Notes under the pieces: generated by a model | The model's input: the letters and a program-made list of their open reading frames with translations, nothing else | Databases searched by the model: none | What the model was told of the DNA's origin: nothing | Assembly (NCBI GenBank): GCA_028869395.1 | Contig: JAGWSE010000121.1 | Coordinates: 1 to 8,432, forward strand | Source: Alphaproteobacteria bacterium | GTDB taxonomy: Bacteria; Pseudomonadota; Alphaproteobacteria; Caulobacterales; Caulobacteraceae | Length of the DNA stretch: 8,432 nt | Direction of reading: 5' to 3' | In this document: piece by piece, positions 5,780 through 8,432 of the stretch | Layout of the letters: each line of letters starts with the position of its first letter | Position numbering within the stretch: the first letter of the stretch is position 1 | Position numbers and translations under genes: made by a program

Positions 5780-6706
5780 CTAGCCGCCCGGCGTCCAGCC
5801 GCTCCTGGCGACGAACCGATGCGGATGGCGCATGCCATAGATGTCGCGCAGCGCCTGATGCTTGTCGGCGGCGTGATCGTAGTAGGCCTGCACGATCCGG
5901 TAGCCGACCCAATAGCCCAGGTCCGAGCGCGGGCCCGGCCCGTTGTAGAGCCATCTGGCGATGTCGGCGTCGCTGGTCTTGTCCTCGTCGCGGACGAAGG
6001 CCCGGTCGACCGCGGCCGCCTGCCCCTGCATCCAGCCGGGCGGGCGGTACTCGCCCACCCCGCCGGAGATCAGCTTCGCCGTGAACTCGCCCACGCCCTC
6101 GATCAGCGAGAGGCGCAGCACCGTCGCACCCGGCTGGCCCTGCTCCAGCGCCTGCACGTCGGCGGGCTGCTCGATGTGGCCGTACTCGTGGGCGATGGTG
6201 TGGACGAACCGGTCCTCGAGGTTCGGGTCCATGAAGTCCGCCGCGCACAGCGCCTCCAGCCCCATGGTGACGCCCGCCGGATCGGTGATGCCCACCGGCT
6301 TGCCGTGGCCAACCACGAAGGTGATCGGCGCGAGCTTCGCCTCCGGATAGAGCCGGACCAGCTTGCCGAGCGCGGCCCTCAGGCGTCGTTTCACGTCCGG
6401 CAACACCGCCAGGCAGCGCCTCGCCCCCACGTAGATCTGAGGCCGCGCGGCGATCGCCTGCGCGATGCTGGTCCCACTCACCCGTCGCAGCCTGGCGAAG
6501 TCGTGCAGCGCCGCCGAGCCCGGCGCGAGGTAGTCGCGCGCCAGCGCCTCGGCCCCCGGATGGCGGCCCGCCGCATCGTAGACCCGATAGAACCTGGCCA
6601 CGTCCGAGGTGTCGATCGGCGGCAGCCGCGCCCCCGCCCCGGCCGGCCCCGCCGCCAGCGCGCCCAGGACGACCGCCAGCGCATATGTCCGAATCCGCGT
6701 CATCAT
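5780..6706 (-). CDS. Exported DUF2268-type putative zinc protease
   Basis: A 308-residue protein with an N-terminal signal peptide (MMTRIRT then a hydrophobic core 8-20, likely cut at AGA|RL near 26). There is no lipobox Cys, so it is probably soluble in the periplasm or secreted. The zincin motif HEYGH is at 173-177 in FVHTIAHEYGHIEQ. A downstream LIEGVGEFTAKLISGG (201-216) supplies a probable third zinc ligand, E203. HExxH followed by EGxxEFxxxLISG resembles proteins annotated as DUF2268 putative Zn-dependent proteases; that assignment is from memory of the family. C98 and C154 could form a disulfide. Two adjacent ATGs are possible. A GGGGG run (complement of 6708-6712) is better spaced for the second (6703) than for the first (6706). 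It heads a likely two-gene unit with the M20 peptidase and is divergent from the nitroreductase gene. Longer versions of this frame reaching into the nitroreductase gene are not real. Confidence 0.8.
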   Translation of the reverse strand: MMTRIRTYALAVVLGALAAGPAGAGARLPPIDTSDVARFYRVYDAAGRHPGAEALARDYLAPGSAALHDFARLRRVSGTSIAQAIAARPQIYVGARRCLAVLPDVKRRLRAALGKLVRLYPEAKLAPITFVVGHGKPVGITDPAGVTMGLEALCAADFMDPNLEDRFVHTIAHEYGHIEQPADVQALEQGQPGATVLRLSLIEGVGEFTAKLISGGVGEYRPPGWMQGQAAAVDRAFVRDEDKTSDADIARWLYNGPGPRSDLGYWVGYRIVQAYYDHAADKHQALRDIYGMRHPHRFVARSGWTPGG

Positions 6707-6735
6707 ACCCCCGTTCTGCGGCCTTCCCGTCCCGC

Positions 6736-6762
6736 GCCGTAGCTTGTAGGTCACAACGTCTC
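6736..6762 (-). promoter_or_regulatory. Candidate promoter of the DUF2268 protease gene
   Basis: On the minus strand GAGACG (complement of 6757-6762), 13 nt, then GCTACGGC (complement of 6736-6743). The second element shares GCTA and the final C with GCTANAWC, and GAGACG shares GACG with TTGACG. A start near 6729 would give a leader of about 20-25 nt. It is the best promoter-like match in the 99-bp divergent region. I saw no equally good rightward promoter for the nitroreductase gene; GACAAT (6783-6788) is a weak -10-like sequence with no partner. Confidence 0.35.
6744..6756. promoter_or_regulatory. Possible operator: short inverted repeat TTGT-N5-ACAA
   Basis: TTGTAGGTCACAA has 4-bp perfect arms around a 5-nt centre. 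It exactly fills the spacer of the candidate DUF2268 promoter and lies about 50 bp upstream of the divergent nitroreductase start, where one regulator could control both genes. Its short arms mean chance is a real possibility, and no regulator gene is in view. Confidence 0.3.
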
Positions 6763-6794
6763 CATCCGGGCGGCGCCGCGCGGACAATTTCCTC

Positions 6795-6799
6795 AGGGA
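6795..6799 (+). promoter_or_regulatory. Ribosome binding site of the nitroreductase gene
   Basis: AGGGA lies 6 nt upstream of the ATG at 6806, which supports this start. The site is part of AGGGACCCT (6795-6803), a 9-base near-palindrome with 4-bp arms. Confidence 0.6.
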
Positions 6800-6805
6800 C
6801 CCTAC

Positions 6806-7483
6806 ATGCAGTTTGACGACGTCATCCTCGGTCGCCGCAGCATCCGCGGCTACAAGCCCGATCCGGTCCCCAGGAAGCTGATCGAAGAGATCATCGGGCT
6901 CGCCATGCGGGCGCCCTCGTCGATGAACACCCAGCCGTGGAACTTCTACGTCATCACCGGCGAGCCGCTGGACCGCATCCGCGCGGGCAACACCGAGCGG
7001 AACCTGGCGGGGGTGCCCCACTCGCGCGAGTTCCGCATCGGCGAGCCGTTCGCCGGCAAGCACCGCGAGCGGCAGATCGGGGTCGCCAAGCAGTTGTTCG
7101 GCGCCATGGGCATCGCCCGCGAGGACAAGGAGGGCCGGCAGGACTGGGTGCTGCGCGGCTTCCGCCAGTTCGACGCGCCGGTCTGCGTGATCATCACCTA
7201 CGACCGCGAGCTGCACGGCAGCGACGACACGCCGTTCGACTGCGGCGCGGTGGCGACCGCGCTGGTCAACGCCGCCTGGTCCCGCGGCCTGGGCGCGGTG
7301 ATCAACAGCCAGGGCATCATGCAGTCGCCGGTGGTGCGCGAGCACGCCGGGATCGCCGACGACCAGGTGATCATGAAGTCCATCGCGCTGGGCTGGCCGG
7401 ACGAGACCTTCCCGGCCAACGCGGTGGTGTCGGAGCGCAAGCCGGTCGCCGAGGCCACGGTGTTCGTCGGCTTCGACGAATAG
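6806..7483 (+). CDS. Nitroreductase-family FMN oxidoreductase
   Basis: A 225-residue cytoplasmic flavoprotein of the NfsB/NfnB-like nitroreductase fold, which uses FMN and NAD(P)H to reduce nitro compounds, quinones or enones. The FMN phosphate-binding motif RRSIRGY is at 10-16. APSSMNTQPW at 36-45 is the conserved loop near the flavin, GLGAVINSQG at 161-170 is the second conserved segment, and ALGWPDETFPANAV with RKPV (194-214) is the usual C-terminal flavin-contact region. Length is normal. Residues about 62-112 form a longer, charged insertion that sets it in a subgroup with an extended substrate lid. The physiological substrate cannot be told from sequence. It is monocistronic in this window, divergent from the DUF2268 protease and convergent with the desaturase. 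Confidence 0.92.
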   Translation: MQFDDVILGRRSIRGYKPDPVPRKLIEEIIGLAMRAPSSMNTQPWNFYVITGEPLDRIRAGNTERNLAGVPHSREFRIGEPFAGKHRERQIGVAKQLFGAMGIAREDKEGRQDWVLRGFRQFDAPVCVIITYDRELHGSDDTPFDCGAVATALVNAAWSRGLGAVINSQGIMQSPVVREHAGIADDQVIMKSIALGWPDETFPANAVVSERKPVAEATVFVGFDE

Positions 7484-7507
7484 GGGAGGCCCGCTGCGGT
7501 GCGCCGC

Positions 7508-7527
7508 CGAGGGCGTTCAGGCCCTCG
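7508..7527. terminator. Stem-loop at the convergent nitroreductase/desaturase junction
   Basis: CGAGGGC (7508-7514), a 6-nt loop, then GCCCTCG (7521-7527): perfect 7-bp GC-rich arms. The loop contains the desaturase stop codon (7517-7519), and the structure lies 24 bp after the nitroreductase stop. Being symmetric, it could act on both transcripts. There is no T-tract on either strand, so it may be a weak terminator or an mRNA 3'-end stabiliser. Confidence 0.4.
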
Positions 7528-8432
7528 CGCGGGCCGCCGCCGCCGCGCCGCGGAACGACACCAGCCGCCCGGCGGCCTCGTCCCACAGCGCCAGGCCGAG
7601 CGCGCGGAAGCCGTCGCGAAGGGTCAGCCGGGTCTCGGCGGCCAGACGCGGCTGCTCGCGGACCACGGCCGGCAGGCGGTAGAAGGGGATGCGGCTGCCG
7701 AAGTGGTGAACGTGGTGCTCGCCGATGTTGGCGGTGAACCACCGCAGCACGCCGGGCAGGTGCAGCTGCGAGCTGCCCCGCAGAGCGGCCTCGTGCAGCG
7801 TCCAGCCCTCGTTGCGCGACCAGTACGCGCCTTCGAACTGGTGCTGCACATAGAACAGCCAGACGCCCCACGACGCCGCCAGCACGACGACGGGCAGGTG
7901 CACCAGCAGGAACGGCACGGGGCCGTGCAGCAGGACGAGCGGCGCCGCGAACAGGGCGATGCCGAGCCCGTTGCCGATCACGCTCAGCCAGGCCCAGCGC
8001 TCCTTCATGAAGCCGATGGGCAGCCGGTGCTGCAGCACGAACATGTAGGCCGGGCCCAGGCCCAGCATCACGACGGGATGCCGGTAGAGCCGGTACGCCA
8101 GCCGCCGGGGCCACGACAGCGCCCGGTATTCCTCCAGCGTCAGCATCTCGATCGCACCCAGGCTGCGCCGGTCGAGATTGCCCGAGGTCGCATGGTGGAT
8201 CGCGTGCGAGCGGCGCCAATATTCGTAAGGGGTCCAGGTGAACGCGCCGATCACGCGACCGACCCATGCGTTGGCCTTCGCAGCCCGGAAGAACGCCTGG
8301 TGCCCGCAATCGTGCTGGATCATGAACAGCCGCACGAGGAAGGCGGCGGCGGGGATGGTGAGGAGCAGTCCCCACCAGAAACCCCTGAGCGCGCTGAAGT
8401 AGGCCAGCCCCCAGAGCAGGGCGAACGGAACG
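7517..8432 (-). CDS. Membrane fatty acid desaturase, 5' end beyond the right window edge
   Basis: The visible 304 residues belong to the PF00487-type membrane desaturases, di-iron enzymes that insert cis double bonds into acyl chains of membrane lipids using O2. The three histidine boxes are present (numbered from the first full codon): HDCGH (40-44), HAIHH (76-80) and HHVHH (239-243), plus QHQFE (196-200, H197), common in delta-12-like members. Hydrophobic segments lie at about 1-38 and 122-192. The frame is still open and clearly membrane-spanning at the edge (VPFALLWGLAYF...), so an internal GTG at 8335 is not the start; perhaps 50-70 residues are missing. The C-terminus ends in an Ala/Arg tail from a GCC-rich run. 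Regiospecificity is inferred only loosely; an acyl-lipid delta-12-type enzyme is plausible. Convergent with the nitroreductase gene across 33 bp. Confidence 0.9.
   Translation of the reverse strand, partial: VPFALLWGLAYFSALRGFWWGLLLTIPAAAFLVRLFMIQHDCGHQAFFRAAKANAWVGRVIGAFTWTPYEYWRRSHAIHHATSGNLDRRSLGAIEMLTLEEYRALSWPRRLAYRLYRHPVVMLGLGPAYMFVLQHRLPIGFMKERWAWLSVIGNGLGIALFAAPLVLLHGPVPFLLVHLPVVVLAASWGVWLFYVQHQFEGAYWSRNEGWTLHEAALRGSSQLHLPGVLRWFTANIGEHHVHHFGSRIPFYRLPAVVREQPRLAAETRLTLRDGFRALGLALWDEAAGRLVSFRGAAAAARARA

Noticed and set aside
4364..6742. Long plus-strand reading frame of about 790 codons opposite both peptidase genes
   Set aside because: It covers two real antisense genes that have signal peptides, ribosome sites and catalytic motifs. 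The translation is low-complexity and rich in Arg, Gly, Val and His.
6707..7345. Upstream extension of the DUF2268 reading frame, giving a 521-residue protein
   Set aside because: The extra codons are antisense to the nitroreductase gene and show no domain. The signal peptide begins at the ATG pair at 6703/6706.
8333..8335. GTG as the start of the desaturase
   Set aside because: The open frame continues to the window edge with a membrane-like segment (GLAYF, GFWWGLLLTIPAAAF), which belongs to the same helix as the residues before the first histidine box.
1..8432. Mobile elements, CRISPR arrays, tRNA or rRNA genes, toxin-antitoxin or defence modules
   Set aside because: I looked for direct repeats, regularly spaced repeats, transposase or integrase motifs, and tRNA-like cloverleafs. 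None was recognisable, and base composition is even across the window.

Overview
The window is high-GC DNA with strong third-position G/C bias, and its genes are typical of an alphaproteobacterium. The best guess is Caulobacterales (Phenylobacterium- or Caulobacter-like). This rests on protein style, on candidate promoters that loosely fit the Caulobacter housekeeping pattern (TTGACGS, 10-14 nt, GCTANAWC), and on GANTC sites in two intergenic regions. The taxonomic call is inference from memory, not a search result. The content is chromosomal housekeeping and accessory metabolism. I see no rRNA, tRNA, CRISPR array, insertion sequence, integrase or phage gene.

Left part (1-1530, all minus strand): the first codons of an exported protein that runs off the left edge, a small DUF2946 protein with clustered Cys/His/Met residues, and ispH, the last enzyme of the non-mevalonate isoprenoid pathway. 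The DUF2946 gene and the truncated gene lie in tandem and may belong to a metal-related (perhaps copper) export or uptake unit. ispH is upstream of them on the same strand.

Centre (1531-4264): a 266-bp divergent region leads into a plus-strand pair, a conserved periplasmic protein of unknown function and argS (arginyl-tRNA synthetase). The two overlap by ATGA and are probably translationally coupled. argS meets the next block tail to tail with a 15-bp gap.

Right-centre (4280-6706, minus): two secreted metal-dependent peptidases in tandem. First is a DUF2268-type putative Zn protease with HEYGH, then an M20-family metallopeptidase. The short region upstream of the DUF2268 gene is shared with a divergent plus-strand nitroreductase-family flavoprotein (6806-7483). 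That region holds a small inverted repeat placed exactly between candidate -35 and -10 elements.

Right end (7517-8432, minus): a membrane fatty acid desaturase with all three histidine boxes, cut by the right edge. It is convergent with the nitroreductase gene, and a stem-loop spans its stop codon.

I did not find a convincing undescribed multi-gene system. The items most worth a second look are the promoter-embedded inverted repeats (1723-1742 and 6744-6756), the CTAG-centred palindrome next to the DUF2946 start, the unknown periplasmic gene fused by overlap to argS, and the exported peptidase pair.
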